The notes beneath the pieces were generated by a model. It was not told the origin of the DNA. It ran no database searches and worked only from the letters and a program-made list of their open reading frames with translations. Below are positions 12,501 to 22,786 of a stretch of DNA of 64,000 nucleotides, in pieces. Position numbers and translations under genes: made by a program. Numbering within the stretch: the stretch's first letter is position 1; each line of letters opens with the position of its first letter. The DNA is from Lumbricus terrestris (Eukaryota > Annelida > Clitellata > Crassiclitellata > Lumbricidae). The stretch covers positions 18,288,933 to 18,352,932 of the forward strand of contig OX457036.1 in the NCBI GenBank assembly GCA_949752735.1, in the 5' to 3' direction.

Positions 12501-15500
12501 ATGTATGTATGTATGTATGTGTGTGTGTATGTATGTATGATTGTATGTATGTGTGTATGTATGTAATGTATGTAGTACGTATGTATGTATGCAACTATGC
12601 ATGTATGTATGCATGTGTCTGAACATTTATATAGGACATCTCAAAAGTATTGGAAGAGTAAATTTCCAGGCCAATCAAGCTGCATCAAAAAATTTGCTCA
12701 GGATCTCATCAGTAATTTACACATATCTGCATGCGTGCACATTTATTTGCGCAAGTGCAGCTGTGAGTGTTTGCATAGGTGCATATGTGCACGGGTGTGT
12801 GTGTATGTATTTATTCATGTGTGCATGCAAGTCCTTGAATGAATAATAAGCATTTGCACACAAGTTTGTCAAAAGTTTTTAAAACAGTTACAGGAAACCA
12901 ACTTCCAGAGAATAAGTCATCTGAGAATACTGATATTTGAAAATAACGTATAAATTTGAGACAATAAGCTGTGACTAAAGACTAGACAATCTGACAGAAA
13001 ATATAATAGACTGACCGTACGACTTCATATTTTGCCAGGATTCCCTGACGACCAACTTCTGTCTCCGAGATTCGGAACAACAATTGCACTGCGGCCTTCA
13101 CTATCGGCTGAATGTGCACTTTATTACGACTCTTGCTTTCCAGCAACTTCATTAACCAAATGTGCAGATCAGCCACTTGTAGGATCTCCATCTTGTTAGC
13201 ATCTGCATTCAAGTCAGAGAAAAACAAATGTGAATATTCGAAATTCATTTTATTTGCTTATTGGTGATTGAAATGAATTCCAAATAAAGTCATTGAACAT
13301 TTTGAAAATTGGATGTACAACTGCATGAACCCGGACAAAGTCATGTCTTTGGCATTTCTGTTCTTCTAGATTGGTCCAAGCTTTGGAATAATACAACTAT
13401 CTGGAATAATGAAACTACTCAGACTTTCGTTAATTTGGCAGACTGCATTGGTAACATGACTAATAAGATGTGGTGGTAGCCTTGCATGGCTGCCAGACAG
13501 TTAAATTCAACTCGTGTAACAACTGTAAAAAAGGTCAAAAATTTCCAGGATGGTCACAGTTTCGCATGATCATCCGTTCATTCTATGGTATCAGTTTCAA
13601 ATTAAAACGAATATTATAATCTGTAGCCCCCAAACTCCATCAGCTTCTATTTCTCAGTAGGTTTATAGTCTACGGCATCATATAAATCGTTGTAATCATT
13701 AATCTATAATCTGTATGTTCTGTAGACTTACCATTATCATCGCAGGCCAACTGAAGCACATTCAGATATTCAGTACAAACATCAGCCTCCTGCTCGGAAA
13801 GCTCGTCTGGCATTTCGGAGAAACATCTTCAAAGCAATCAGTAAAACAATTAAAAACTAAGCAAAGAAAATCAAACAAAAGTAGCTGTACACAAATGCAT
13901 CCTTTTAAAAGTATGCACTATTGAAAGAATTTTCTAAACACATCCACCATGTAGAAATCTTTCCAGCCACAACAGCCTTGAGCACTCCATCACTGCAATC
14001 CCATTTGACTATTTGCAGTGCTTCAAAATGTACCAAAGGAATTCAATCAATTTAATTTCATTAAAGATATATGTAAGAGCAGCTTTAACGTCTGGCATCT
14101 GACAGAAACCTTAACCCTTTGCATGCCAGATTTTTTAAGGGGAAAAACACTCTTTGAAAACTTACTTTGCAATGGCAGGATGAGTTTGAGTGAGATTCAG
14201 ACTTTCATTTATCCGCAGCAAAGTCTTAGAATTTCCTGGAAAACAAAATAATTATTGAAAAGAAACTCGCAGCCTAGTCACGGAAACGAAGACAGTTCAA
14301 AAGAACAACAAAACACATATTAATGGCATCAACAGATCCCTGTTCAAAGGCAGTTTTATTCCACAGTATTCAACTTTACACTTACCTGAGATGATGAAAG
14401 TGTCATGGAAATTTATTAAAAGTTCAGTAACAAATCGCATTCAGTGACGAATGGCAACAGCAATGAACAGTTAGCATAAAAATGAGAGATCGTCAGAAGT
14501 TATCAGAGATGCAAAGTAACCTAGGTACACATATCTAGCATCATCTTTATCAGGGAGCTTGAAATAATGTAGCCTAGAGCGCAGGTCATAAGGGCACTGA
14601 ACAATAGAAGTGAACAAACTTCGCAGGACATGTAAATCATTGTTTACGATTGGCGCACCAAAACTAAGCCACAATTGGGTCAATAGGTCAGTCCAGTGAC
14701 ACAGAATGACAGTCAATCCATGGAGGAAAAGTAATTCTATGGAGAGTAAAATAATCAACTCAGTCTATGATGGACATTTGGACAAGCAATACTGATGATG
14801 ATCGATTCTCTGCCCGAAGGCAGGTTCATTGGCTTTATCACCCTGGGGATGAGATGAGTGAGGTGGTTTAGACAATTGTGGGTGAGCAACCTGTTCAGTG
14901 TCGCTAAGCAGTGGCTTGATGTGGATTCGAAACCTGCAATCCTTCGATCACAAGGCGATGAACTTACCGCTTCACCACCGCATCCCATGAGCATAACTAC
15001 GAAGGGTAAGCTAATCAACTTGGTGTAACTGAAAAGAGTCGCTTAGATACATAATGCTACTGATAGAATTCAAATCTAAACAGAAGCAAAATACTAGAAA
15101 TCGAAGCTAATTACATCAGCAAAGAAATTAAATTAATCAATTTTACCATCTTTGATGAGGCTTTGGACAACACGCAGGCCTCCACTGTAGAACATAAGAG
15201 GCTGTTCTGGCCGATTGAGCTTCTTCAGAATCTCTACAAGACCCTTCATCGCGCTGTCGCCTTCGTCAAACAGTTTTGTTGCCGATGCTTCCTCGGTGTC
15301 ACTCTCAATGGCGGTCTTTACTTGAAGAATGTAAGCTGTCAAGTGCAAGAGAAAATCTTATTTCCACTTTAAAATGCTTGAAAATATAAAAGACATATAT
15401 ACTTATGGTAATCAACTTTGATCAAAAAAGTCAGTTGACGTCAAGTGAAGTCTATCCCAGTCTATCTAGAGGAAGCACTTGACCCTGGAAAACCGAAACC

Positions 15501-18500
15501 TATTTTTCATTCATTCATTCATTCATTCATTCTACGGACTAATTATACCGATTTCAGAACGTATACTTTTTAACTACAACCTTTTGATTCTTTTCTTCGC
15601 TCTAAAGAAACTGCTCATATTAAGCATTAAAACAATGTGAAACTGAGATATTTACATTAGGAAACTCTATGAAAAATACCCATGCATGTTATGAATTTCC
15701 TGCTTTGCTACAAAAAAATTAGCCTTGACCATTGAGTTTTGCCAGGGTTTTTTAAAAGAAATTTGTAGAACTGCACAACCAGGAAGTTTTTCTAGTGGGG
15801 ATTTTTTAAAGAAACTTTCTGGTCATCTCAGAAAATTCTCCCCAAAAAAGTCGCAAGACGCCAAAAAAAAACTCTGATGACTTTTTTTTAGTAATTTACT
15901 TAGAAATTGCTTTTTCACTACACATAACTGCTTTTACAACTGCACAAATTCATTTACAGCTACACATTTTGTGTTGAACTGCATGCTAAAAAATCCCTGA
16001 GTTTTGCCCCCCTCTTCCAAAAATTTCTGCGGGCACCCATGTGGATGAACTACATAAGGATAGTTTTAGTACAAATTCTAAGAAATATAACCTGTGCAAT
16101 TCTACGAATACTAACTACATAAGTAAAAACATACAGTCATCAAATGCAACACGGGATTGGATGATACACCTGGTGGTCAACGACACCTTCCTAATCTGCT
16201 ACAAGTCTTAGAACTAAGCGTCAAAATTAATGTGCTAATAACTTTATGTCTTTTACAGTTCCTGATCAGATTGTTTCGCCTGCATTGTTCCTGATTGACT
16301 ATGGAATCACACAACACCTCAAAGACAAATCATAAAGTGTGACAATGATGATGAATTGTGTATTTGAAGGTCAAACAGGTCGAGGAATGCATTTGACACC
16401 AACAGGCAGCAGTAGGACAGTAGAAGAAAAGTAAAGCAGTTTAGAGAAAGTTAAGAAAACAAATAATATTAGGACCTTACAGTTAAAAATCATTGTCTCC
16501 TTTTCTGGCGCAACTCTGATCGCATTTGTGTAACTGTCCATCGCTTTCTCATATTGCTTCAAACCAACGTAAGCTTTTCCTTGCAAGATGAACGCCTTCA
16601 AACAGTTCTCGTTCACCTGGAACAAAATATTAGGATATTACTGTTAACAATGACAATTCATACGCATTTGTTAACAATGACAATTCATACGCATTTGTTA
16701 ACAATGACAATTCATACGCATTTGTTAACAATGATACTTCATACGTATTTGTTAACAATGATACTTCATACGTATTTGTTAACAAAGATACTTCATACGT
16801 ATTTGTTAACAATGACAATTCATACGCATTTGTTAACAATGATACTTCATACACATTTGTTAACAATGATACTTCATACGCATTTGTTAACAATGATACT
16901 TCATACGCATTTGTTAACAATGATACTTCATACGCATTTGTTAACAATGATACTTCATACGTATTTGTTAACAATGATACTTCATACGTATTTGTTAACA
17001 ATGATACTTCATACGCATTTGTTAACAATGACAATTCATACGCATTTGTTAACAATGATACTTCATACGCATTTGTTAACAATGACAATTCATACGCATT
17101 TGTTAACAATGATACTTCATACGCATTTGTTAACAATGACAATTCATACGCATTTGTTAACAATGATACTTCATACGTATTTGTTAACAATGACAATTCA
17201 TACGCATTTGTTAACAATGATACTTCATACGCATTTGTTAACAATGATACTTCATACGTATTTGTTAACAATGATACTTCATACGCATTTGTTAACAATG
17301 ATACTTCATACGCATTTGTTAACAATGATACTTCATACGCATTTGTTAACAATGATACTTCATACGCATTTGTTAACAATGATACTTCATACGCATTTGT
17401 TAACAATGATACTTCATACGTATTTGTTAACAATGATACTTCATACGTATTTGTTAACAATGATACTTCATACGCATTTGTTAACAATGATACTTCATAC
17501 GCATTTGTTAACAATGATACTTCATACGCATTTGTTAACAATGATACTTCATACGCATTTGTTAACAATGATACTTCATACGTATTTGTTAACAATGATA
17601 CTTCATACGCATTTGTTAACAATGATACTTCATACGCATTTGTTAACAATGATACTTCATACACATTTGTTCTGCAATTCGCCCATAAAACAATTGGATG
17701 TATAAAGCTCGTCATTTAATCATTCATATATTTCCTTTAAACAAAACGGAAACCTTGCAATCCAATATGCTAAAGGCCCATGGTATGGAATAGGCTCGCA
17801 CTGTCTATATATAGACATATACACCTGGTTATGCCTAGGGTTTGCTCAGATGCATTTCATCGCAGTCTTAAAACTGTCCTTTTCAGCCGAGGTTGGGTAG
17901 GGAGCGCTCCAGAGTAGTAAACTTGAAGGGGCGCTATATAAACCTCCGTAATGAATGAATGTCAAACGTGTCACTTTAACATTGACTGAGATTGTTTAAG
18001 ACTTCATCTCATGTGGTACAATAGTTTGGATCTTCCACTGAAGATTGCCCAATTTGGATCAGATAACTCAATCAACTAGGCTGAAAAAGATGAGGTCTAT
18101 ATAACAGCAGGAATGAAAACATTGAGATTAGAAGAGAGTGAAAATCGCACCCACCCGGAAGGCCCACGTACACGCCTCCAGCGCAGCATCAAACTGTCGC
18201 AGGCGAATATGAGCCTGAGCAAGGTTTGTATGAAGAATATCCCAATCCTTTATCTTCTCAGTAGCCTGTATCAGCAAATACAATTTAAATGTAAATGATA
18301 AATCATTCTTAGAACAGCACCTCAGTCTTGCAATCCTTGACTTAACAGAAACAATAGATACAAAATATTGTAAGAAATGTCATTTATGAAGTAAACATAT
18401 CATGAAAAGGTTTTAATCTTTGTCTAATACCTAAAACCGGTCCGCAAACAAAGCATCTCAATCATATAGACAGACTTAAATTCATAAGTCAGCTACAGCA

Positions 18501-21500
18501 GTATCAAGTGGCAGAGTGGCCTGGTAACTTTGGGCCTAGTTAAACAGTTAAATAAGAACAGTGAAGCATCTTCACAGCAAGCAAGGCTTTGATGCATAAG
18601 TAAGTAAGTATATTTTTAATATAACCCGCTTTCAAGCAGCACTCTGGTGAACAAGTATTACATTGAAAATTCACAGAAGACATCAAAAACCATTCAGACT
18701 AAACAAACTAATTAGTATGTGAGCAAACATTCTAGCGATAAATGTTTTCCTCATTTATTCTCTGCTCTTGGTAGCAACCAGTCATGGTGTCTTGGGCATA
18801 GACCATAACCCATTTGCTTTGCTGGGGGGGGGAGTAACTCATGGAGGACATGGTCTGGTCTTGTGCAGGTTATTAAAAAAACAGTGCTCAGCCTTCAGCT
18901 TCTGACTTGAAGTTTTCTATGTGTTTGCATTGGTTGTGGCCTGACCATTGACTGTTATGCGATAAAACTGGAAGTTTGCGATGCTAAAGTTTTGCAGTAT
19001 ATGAAGTTCCATAAAATATTATATCTACACATTTTAAAACAAAACTGTATCACCTGTTTGTAAAGAGTAACAGCATTCTCGTAGTTTCCTTTAGCGAATT
19101 CCACATTGCCTTCGTCCTTCAGTTTCTCCGCTTCTTTCTTCATCCGCCTTTTCCGCTCAGCTCTTTCCTGGCAGTCCTTTTCAAGGGAAGCCATAAAATC
19201 AGCTGAAATTCAAAAAAGAAATATCCCCTGCATCAACGATAAAATAAAACAAAAATCCACTGTTGAGACTCTCAGTCACTATTGACTTACTTGACTTACT
19301 TGACTTATGGCTTTGACGATGCTTTCGCACGTGACAGCCGCCCAGCTATGGAAAATCTCCACTTCTCTCTGTCTTGAGCTTTGTGTGTAGCCTCCTGTAT
19401 GGACCAACCCATCTCCCGACAGTCCTCTTGTATCATGTCGAACCATCTCTTCTTTGGTCTTCCCTTTTTTCTTTTACCATGCACATATCCGTTGACCGCT
19501 ATCTTTGGGTATCTCTTGTCCCGCATTCTGGTTACATGGCCAAAGTAGCGTAGCCATTTGCTCTGAATTTTGTGTATTATATCATGCCAAATATTCAGTC
19601 TGCTGTATATCTCTGTATTCCTTATCCTATCCCTTCTCGTGACACCTTCTATCTTTCTTAGGCATGTCATTTCAAACACCCTCAGCCGCTGCTGCTGTGC
19701 TTCCCTCAGCGTCCAAGTCTCCGAATTGTACAGCAATGCACTCAGCACCAATGTCTCATACATCAGTCACTATTAGCAGAATGAAAATAAACTTCTGCAA
19801 ATGCTTTTGTTGCACCATAAAGCAACCACCAAGTGAGGCACAGAAAGCTTCATAATATATCTTTCTGCTTTTAAATTATTTACTTGCTCTGGCAGGGCTT
19901 GAATTCCCAAAAATCTGGTTTGAGTCCGTTTGACAGTCCAGCATGATAACCAGTACCCACATAGATGCTAAAAATTTCGTCTTCTTGTTCATTATGCCCT
20001 TTCGAACTCATCACTATCAAAATCCATCATGTACAACAATAACTTGAGTACCTTGGTCAGTGCAACTTTCGAGCTGAGCATCTGGATGGCCTCGTTCATT
20101 TTTATAAGCGTCTTTGTTAATCACAGTTCGATCGACAACTAAAATCAAGAAAAACCATTCAATGTAGTTTCAGAGAGAATACAATCTTAACAAGCCAAAT
20201 GTTAGAATGTTGGATAATTATAACCCCGGTATTGAAGTCATTACTGAGAGCGTACTAAACTACCTGCCAATATATATCATTGCATAATGAAAAAATATTC
20301 AAAGCAAAAACCGCACACTATTCTGTGAGCAGAGTCAATATATATCGTGTACCTCTTGTGCCAGGTTTTGGTCAAAAGCATCCACAGCCCAAGTGCCAGC
20401 TTTCACATGCGATAGTCAAGCATCCGTCAGGCCTAACTAATAACTATTATAGTGCAGCAAGTTTAGAACCAAATTTTCAGTTTAAATGGAACATTAATAA
20501 CCAGACAGTAAAATAATCATGCAGTACACTCCAAATAAAACAGCATCCTACATCACTTTGAAATTCACTCAAATTCACACCATGCTTAGAAAATCCCCTG
20601 AAAAACACCACGTTTCCAATCTACATAATTTTACAACATCGTACTATGATAAATTATGATAAATTTGCATCAGTAAACTTTGAAAAATATGCTAAATCAT
20701 ACATACGGAAAGAGATATTTATACCTGTCTTTAAATCTGGCTCCTCTACCTCTGGATTTTTGGACACAAGTTTCCCAATATCTTCGTTGATCCTGTTCAT
20801 AAACTCATCTGCCTTCTGAATTGAAGTTTTACAGACTTTGTCATCACACGATGTAAGGCCTTTGACAATAGACTCTGTATGAACAATTAAAAGATACAAT
20901 GTTGCAATGAATTCTGGTACCAAAAGGTTATTACCTTTACCGACCAAGGGTGTAGGATTTCCCATACCATTTACACACTACGGTCAATATCGAGTGGGCA
21001 ATGAGCCGGTTACTTACTTACTAAGCGCTTTGTATGTTGGGATGCATGTTGCGATGCCATCGATAGGTCGCTGCGCTCTAATTTATTGCATTCGTTGGCA
21101 ACCATATTGTTTGGAGCACGGGCATTCAGTGTGCGTGTTTACCCATAGTTTATCAGATACAAGTCGGATTGACGAATTCTTGCAAAATAGAAGTCGGATC
21201 AATGAAAATATTTTTACTGAAATAGAAGTGGAATTTATTAAAACAATCTCGCTGAAATCGAAGCTGGATTAATGAACAATAATTTTTAATTAAATAGAAG
21301 TGATTTTAATGAAAAATAATTCATGCCTAAACAGAAGTGGGATTGGTGAAACGAAATCTTGCCGAATTCTAACCCAAGCAGAAGCTGAATCGATTAATAG
21401 GATTCTGGCAAAACTAGAAGTTGGATAGATTAAGAACAATAATGCTGCAACGAGCCAATAATTAAATACGCTAAAATACACTTTTACCTCTAATCGTATC

Positions 21501-22149
21501 GAAAGCCTTACTAAAATAAAGTCACAGGAGCCTTACATAGAGCTAAGAAACGAGTTTTCTTTGAAGTTATAGAAGTTATGGATATCAGTGCGGCAGATGT
21601 GAACCCAGAATGTAATGTAATGTAATGTAATGTAAATCTTCGAGAATTTCTCAGCGCCCACAAAAGCCACGTCAGGGAGACCAGCTTATTCACCGGCGCT
21701 ATATCAAATCAAGTCCGCAATAGCCAGAGCTGCCGTTTTCGTTCCGGTGCCAGGTCAAAATCCGGGGAGGTCAAGCCGAGGAGACAGCGTGGTGCTACGG
21801 TGGTTGTCGGTGATGGTGGTGGTTGGGTGATGGAACCTGAATGGAATCTGGATAGGATAGGTTGAAGAGTTCGGTTTTCAGTCGTGAATGGAATGCAGCA
21901 GAGGAGAGTGCAAGCGGAGGAGAGGTTGAATTATTGTTTGGAGGTGAGACTGAACAGAAGGGCGGAAAGCAACGGTAATACACTAAATTGCATTAAATGT
22001 CCATTGCTTAATTAATCAAATGATAAATTGTTCGTACCGATTTCGTCTACTTTGCTCAAAAATGATTGAAAATCTTTCTCGTTATTCTTTTCATCCATTT
22101 TAGTGCAAACTTTGAAGTCCGTAGCAACGGAAATCGGTGTCTCTGCCAT
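6469..22149 (-). CDS. TTC12: TTC12, tetratricopeptide repeat protein 12 (17 coding exons, 749 aa)
   Basis: Seventeen exons, joined with matching phase throughout, give 749 residues plus stop; vertebrate TTC12 is about 700. Order: N-terminal helix region ending FLSKVDEI (1-37), acidic linker (38-115), TPR block (about 130-245; DEGNVEFAKGNYENAVTLYK, HTNLAQAHIRLRQFDAALEA, LQGKAYVGLKQYEKAMDSY), the family hallmark PEQPLMFYSGGLRVVQSL (about 285-303), then ARM/HEAT-like helical repeats to the C-terminal LRELHGHEIL. Vertebrate TTC12 is a cytoplasmic factor needed to assemble dynein arms of motile cilia and sperm flagella, and the same role is inferred here. The start Met is the first one in the 5' exon, with a second in-frame Met at codon 18. 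Exon 15 appears to use a GC donor. Introns hold MITEs, SINEs, a LINE tail and minisatellites, none interrupting an exon. Confidence 0.93.
7125..7200 (+). repeat. SINE/LINE-family 3' tail fragment
   Basis: Carries the recurrent block GGGAGCGCCTCCGAG ... CTTGAAGTGGTGCTATATAA followed by ATTTACGATTAC. The same block occurs at several other loci in the window. It lies in TTC12 intron 16. Confidence 0.6.
7520..7612. repeat. Clustered CGGGATT/AATCCCG motif array
   Basis: About seven near-copies of CGGGATT or its complement fall within 90 bases, in both orientations, near a GAATTTTTTGTGATC segment. It may be the end of a diverged transposon; no target duplication was identified. Confidence 0.45.
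7795..8017 (-). CDS. TTC12: TTC12 exon 16
   Basis: Residues 652-726 include LLKSPDEAVVGNAALCLRH and the next ARM-type helices. Acceptor CTTGTAG|GC, donor CACAG|GTTAGG. The starting phase (two bases) requires the preceding exon to end with one base. Confidence 0.88.
8730..8829 (-). CDS. TTC12: TTC12 exon 15, with probable GC donor
   Basis: Residues 619-652, SDAAATKSGVACLAACTKTS and onward to YPK. The only phase-compatible junction to exon 16 is AAAG|GCCAGT, a GC-AG intron. It gives a gap-free match to TTC12 across the junction. The nearby GT (CCA|GTAACC) would end with two leftover bases and shift the next exon out of frame. Confidence 0.78.
9335..9637 (-). CDS. TTC12: TTC12 exon 14
   Basis: The largest exon (101 codons, residues 518-618), carrying helical-repeat sequence such as TVFSVLGLLANLGLEKT and LLQRLCLLLSRLLAANGE. 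Acceptor TTTTCAG|TTG, donor CTTAAG|GTTTGA. Confidence 0.92.
10205..10336 (-). CDS. TTC12: TTC12 exon 13
   Basis: Phase 0 at both ends; residues 474-517, with TTAVYILTNLAIESFLRRKL matching the TTC12 ARM-repeat position for IAIMGNLS. Acceptor ATGATAG|ATG, donor ATTTTG|GTAACT. Confidence 0.9.
10520..10745 (+). repeat. Degenerate SINE-like tail
   Basis: GGGAGAGCTCCTGAGTATG ... TTATATAAATGTTCAGAATGAATGAAT parallels the tail block near 17885-17960. The upstream part is too diverged to assign. It lies in TTC12 intron 12. Confidence 0.45.
10935..11100. mobile_element. hAT-type MITE (166 bp)
   Basis: Ends CAGTGGCGTAGGCAAGG and CTGGCTACGCTACTG, with an exact 8-bp target duplication GATAGAGT on both sides (10927-10934, 11101-11108). 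A truncated second copy lies at 39751-39855. Confidence 0.92.
11342..11402 (-). CDS. TTC12: TTC12 exon 12
   Basis: Acceptor GTTCAG|A, donor CCTG|GTATGC. Residues 453-473 (FRVEMCSCAEDALIPSLESL) align with the VWFQANLPGVLPAL stretch of vertebrate TTC12. Confidence 0.87.
11664..11750 (-). CDS. TTC12: TTC12 exon 11
   Basis: Acceptor CAACAG|G, donor AGAA|GTAAGCC. Residues 424-453 (LVSSLSSILTSAQSIQCIGI, then LNNLTLEKK) form one ARM-like helical repeat. Confidence 0.88.
11993..12389. mobile_element. hAT-type MITE rich in CGTTTTTT motifs (397 bp)
   Basis: Terminal repeats CATAGATGTAAAAAACG and CGTTTTTTACATCTATG, with an exact 8-bp duplication ACGTACTG on each side. Sub-terminal regions carry many CGTTTTTTAT copies, resembling clustered transposase-binding sites. 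It lies in TTC12 intron 10. Confidence 0.92.
12471..12620. repeat. ATGT/GTAT microsatellite
   Basis: Near-perfect tetranucleotide GTAT repeats with GT interruptions, flanked by GCATGCATG. It gives spurious open frames on both strands. Confidence 0.9.
13016..13202 (-). CDS. TTC12: TTC12 exon 10
   Basis: Acceptor ATGCAG|AT, donor TACG|GTCAGT. Residues 362-424, ADLHIWLMKLLESKSRNKVH then AAVQLLFRISETEVGRQGIL, match the ALLLHLAQTESGRSL region of TTC12. Confidence 0.92.
13732..13826 (-). CDS. TTC12: TTC12 exon 9
   Basis: Acceptor CTTTGAAG|A, donor AATG|GTAAGT. Residues 330-362 (KCFSEMPDELSEQEADVCTE, then YLNVLQLACDDN). A nearer AG (GCCAG|ACG) was rejected because it creates an in-frame stop. Confidence 0.87.
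14166..14235 (-). CDS. TTC12: TTC12 exon 8
   Basis: Acceptor TTTTCCAG|GA, donor GCAAA|GTAAGT. Residues 307-330 (GNSKTLLRINESLNLTQTHP) correspond to the TLFRMHNGFSII stretch of vertebrate TTC12. Confidence 0.86.
14800..14995 (-). mobile_element. tRNA-derived SINE
   Basis: On the minus strand GATGCGGTGGTGAAGCGGTA resembles a pol III A box and GGTTTCGAATCC a B box, spaced as in a tRNA head. A non-tRNA body follows, with an internal CTGCCTTCGGGCAG stem. It lies in TTC12 intron 7. Confidence 0.7.
15147..15320 (-). CDS. TTC12: TTC12 exon 7
   Basis: Acceptor CTTCAAG|TA, donor GATG|GTAAAA. Residues 249-307 contain LFDEGDSAMKGLVEILKKL and the family hallmark EQPLMFYSGGLRVVQSLI, the clearest evidence for TTC12 identity. 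Confidence 0.93.
15510..16044. mobile_element. Truncated element of the CATGGGCGCCCGCAG family, carrying an inserted MITE
   Basis: The right end CTGCGGGCACCCATG and the interior (for example GAAACTGAGATATTTACATTA and ACCATTGAG) match the right half of the 28229-29345 element. The left terminus is missing. A second element (15743-15999) is inserted in it. Confidence 0.75.
15743..15999. mobile_element. hAT-type MITE (257 bp), nested
   Basis: Ends CAGGGTTTTTTAAAAG and GCTAAAAAATCCCTG, with an exact 8-bp duplication AGTTTTGC. The interior carries the GTAGAACTGCACA motif shared with the element at 23716-23921. Confidence 0.9.
16481..16616 (-). CDS. TTC12: TTC12 exon 6
   Basis: Acceptor GTTCCAG|GTG, donor AACT|GTAAGG. 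Residues 204-249 hold a canonical TPR (KAFILQGKAYVGLKQYEKAM then DSYTNAIRVAPEKE). It begins only about 25 bp from the 27-bp minisatellite in the upstream intron. Confidence 0.93.
16640..17680. repeat. 27-bp minisatellite, about 38 units
   Basis: The unit is CATACGCATTTGTTAACAAT followed by GATACTT, with two main variants (GATACTT or GACAATT; CGCATTT or CGTATTT). The period is nine codons, so both strands stay open for over 350 codons with no biological meaning implied. Each unit contains the palindrome TTGTTAACAA. It sits in TTC12 intron 5. Confidence 0.97.
17845..17965 (+). repeat. SINE/LINE-family 3' tail
   Basis: GGGTAGGGAGCGCTCCAGAG, AACTTGAAGGGGCGCTATAT and a terminal AATGAATGAATG. It shares its layout with the copies at 51711-51915 and 61060-61165. 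It lies in TTC12 intron 5. Confidence 0.65.
18155..18265 (-). CDS. TTC12: TTC12 exon 5
   Basis: Phase 0 at both ends; acceptor ATACAG|GCT, donor CCGG|GTGGGT. Residues 167-203 (HTNLAQAHIRLRQFDAALEA, then CTWAF) form the second TPR. Confidence 0.92.
19054..19202 (-). CDS. TTC12: TTC12 exon 4
   Basis: Acceptor AATTTCAG|CT, donor AACAG|GTGATA. Residues 117-166: FMASLEKDCQERAERKRRMK then EGNVEFAKGNYENAVTLYK, matching the vertebrate ASVEKDAKERAKRR...GNEAFAEGNYE stretch. Confidence 0.94.
19280..19765 (-). mobile_element. 5'-truncated RTE/Jockey-like LINE insertion
   Basis: An open minus-strand frame reads YETLVLSALLYNSETWTLRE then RYFGHVTRM...GRPKKRW, a LINE RT C-terminus. The 3' end is a short tandem of AAGTAAGTC, and an 11-bp CAGTCACTATT duplication flanks both sides, as expected for target-primed insertion. 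It lies in TTC12 intron 3. Confidence 0.88.
20052..20138 (-). CDS. TTC12: TTC12 exon 3
   Basis: Acceptor GATTTTAG|TT, donor CCAAG|GTACTC. Residues 88-117 (VDRTVINKDAYKNERGHPDA) correspond to the TTLNKTMI linker of vertebrate TTC12. The linker is poorly conserved, so this rests mainly on splice phase. Confidence 0.82.
20725..20874 (-). CDS. TTC12: TTC12 exon 2
   Basis: Acceptor CATACAG|AG, donor GACAG|GTATAA. Residues 38-88 (IVKGLTSCDDKVCKTSIQKA then DEFMNRINEDIGKLVSK) form a charged helical region. Phase agrees with exons 1 and 3. Confidence 0.86.
21155..21450. repeat. Degenerate tandem repeat, about 36-bp period
   Basis: About eight units begin AAGTCGGATT/AAGCTGGATT/AAGTGGGATT and end AAATAG, with lengths of 30-47 bases. 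It looks like an old decayed minisatellite in TTC12 intron 1. Confidence 0.7.
22038..22149 (-). CDS. TTC12: TTC12 exon 1 (start codon)
   Basis: Begins MAETPISVATDFKVCTKMDE and continues to FLSKVDEI, matching the vertebrate FLKNVDEI. Donor ATCG|GTACGA. The alternative Met at codon 18 lies closer to the vertebrate N-terminus. Confidence 0.9.
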
Positions 22150-22585
22150 AGAGTTTAGTTTAACGAAAATGGTCACGTTCATTTACGTCTGCTGTTTTCA
22201 GAAGGACATCTACTGATTAGGAGTCTTCTGGTCGGTTGCTGCTACGACTAATTTGAAGTGACATCTTGCCCCAGTATGGGGGCAACTCGGGCAAGATGAA
22301 CCATTACTATTAATTTTAAAATATTCTTATCCAAAAAGGATGCAATTAAATTTGTGTTGCCATAGCTATGCTACTTTGTAAGTTACCAGTAGAACAAAAA
22401 TTGTGCCCGTAATGCACATTAAAATGTGCATTACGGGCAAATTTTTTATGTTGTTAGGTTAAAAACCGAAAATGCGTTACGGGGTCCGTCTGGCCCCTAT
22501 AGGCCTAGCTCTGTTTAGACTCCGATCGAGTGCCTCTGAGTACCTAGTAATTGGCTCCTTGAAAAGGCGCTATAACAAATTACAT

Positions 22586-22588
<3 letters not shown>
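22150..22588 (-). promoter_or_regulatory. TTC12 upstream region (promoter inferred)
   Basis: The 440 bases upstream of the TTC12 start contain no coding signal. They include a perfect hairpin at 22404-22439 and a SINE-tail-like block near 22520-22580. No TATA box could be assigned; the promoter call is by position only. Confidence 0.35.
22404..22439. repeat. Perfect inverted repeat (17-bp arms, 2-base loop)
   Basis: Arms TGCCCGTAATGCACATT and AATGTGCATTACGGGCA are exact complements around AA. With one bulged G, the flanking AAAAATT/AATTTTT extends the stem to about 24 pairs. Confidence 0.95.
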
Positions 22589-22660
<72 letters not shown>

Positions 22661-22688
22661 AGGAGAGAGAGGGGGAGGAGAGAGAGAG

Positions 22689-22786
<98 letters not shown>

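Noticed and set aside
13732..13806. Alternative acceptor GCCAG|ACG for TTC12 exon 9
   Set aside because: It introduces an in-frame stop; the upstream CTTTGAAG|A keeps phase and matches TTC12.
16640..17680. CRISPR-like array
   Set aside because: Units are head-to-tail without unique spacers, and the host is a eukaryote; it is a minisatellite.
16554..17715. 383- and 361-codon ORFs on opposite strands
   Set aside because: Both lie wholly within a 27-bp (nine-codon) tandem repeat, so openness on both strands is an arithmetic consequence of the period.
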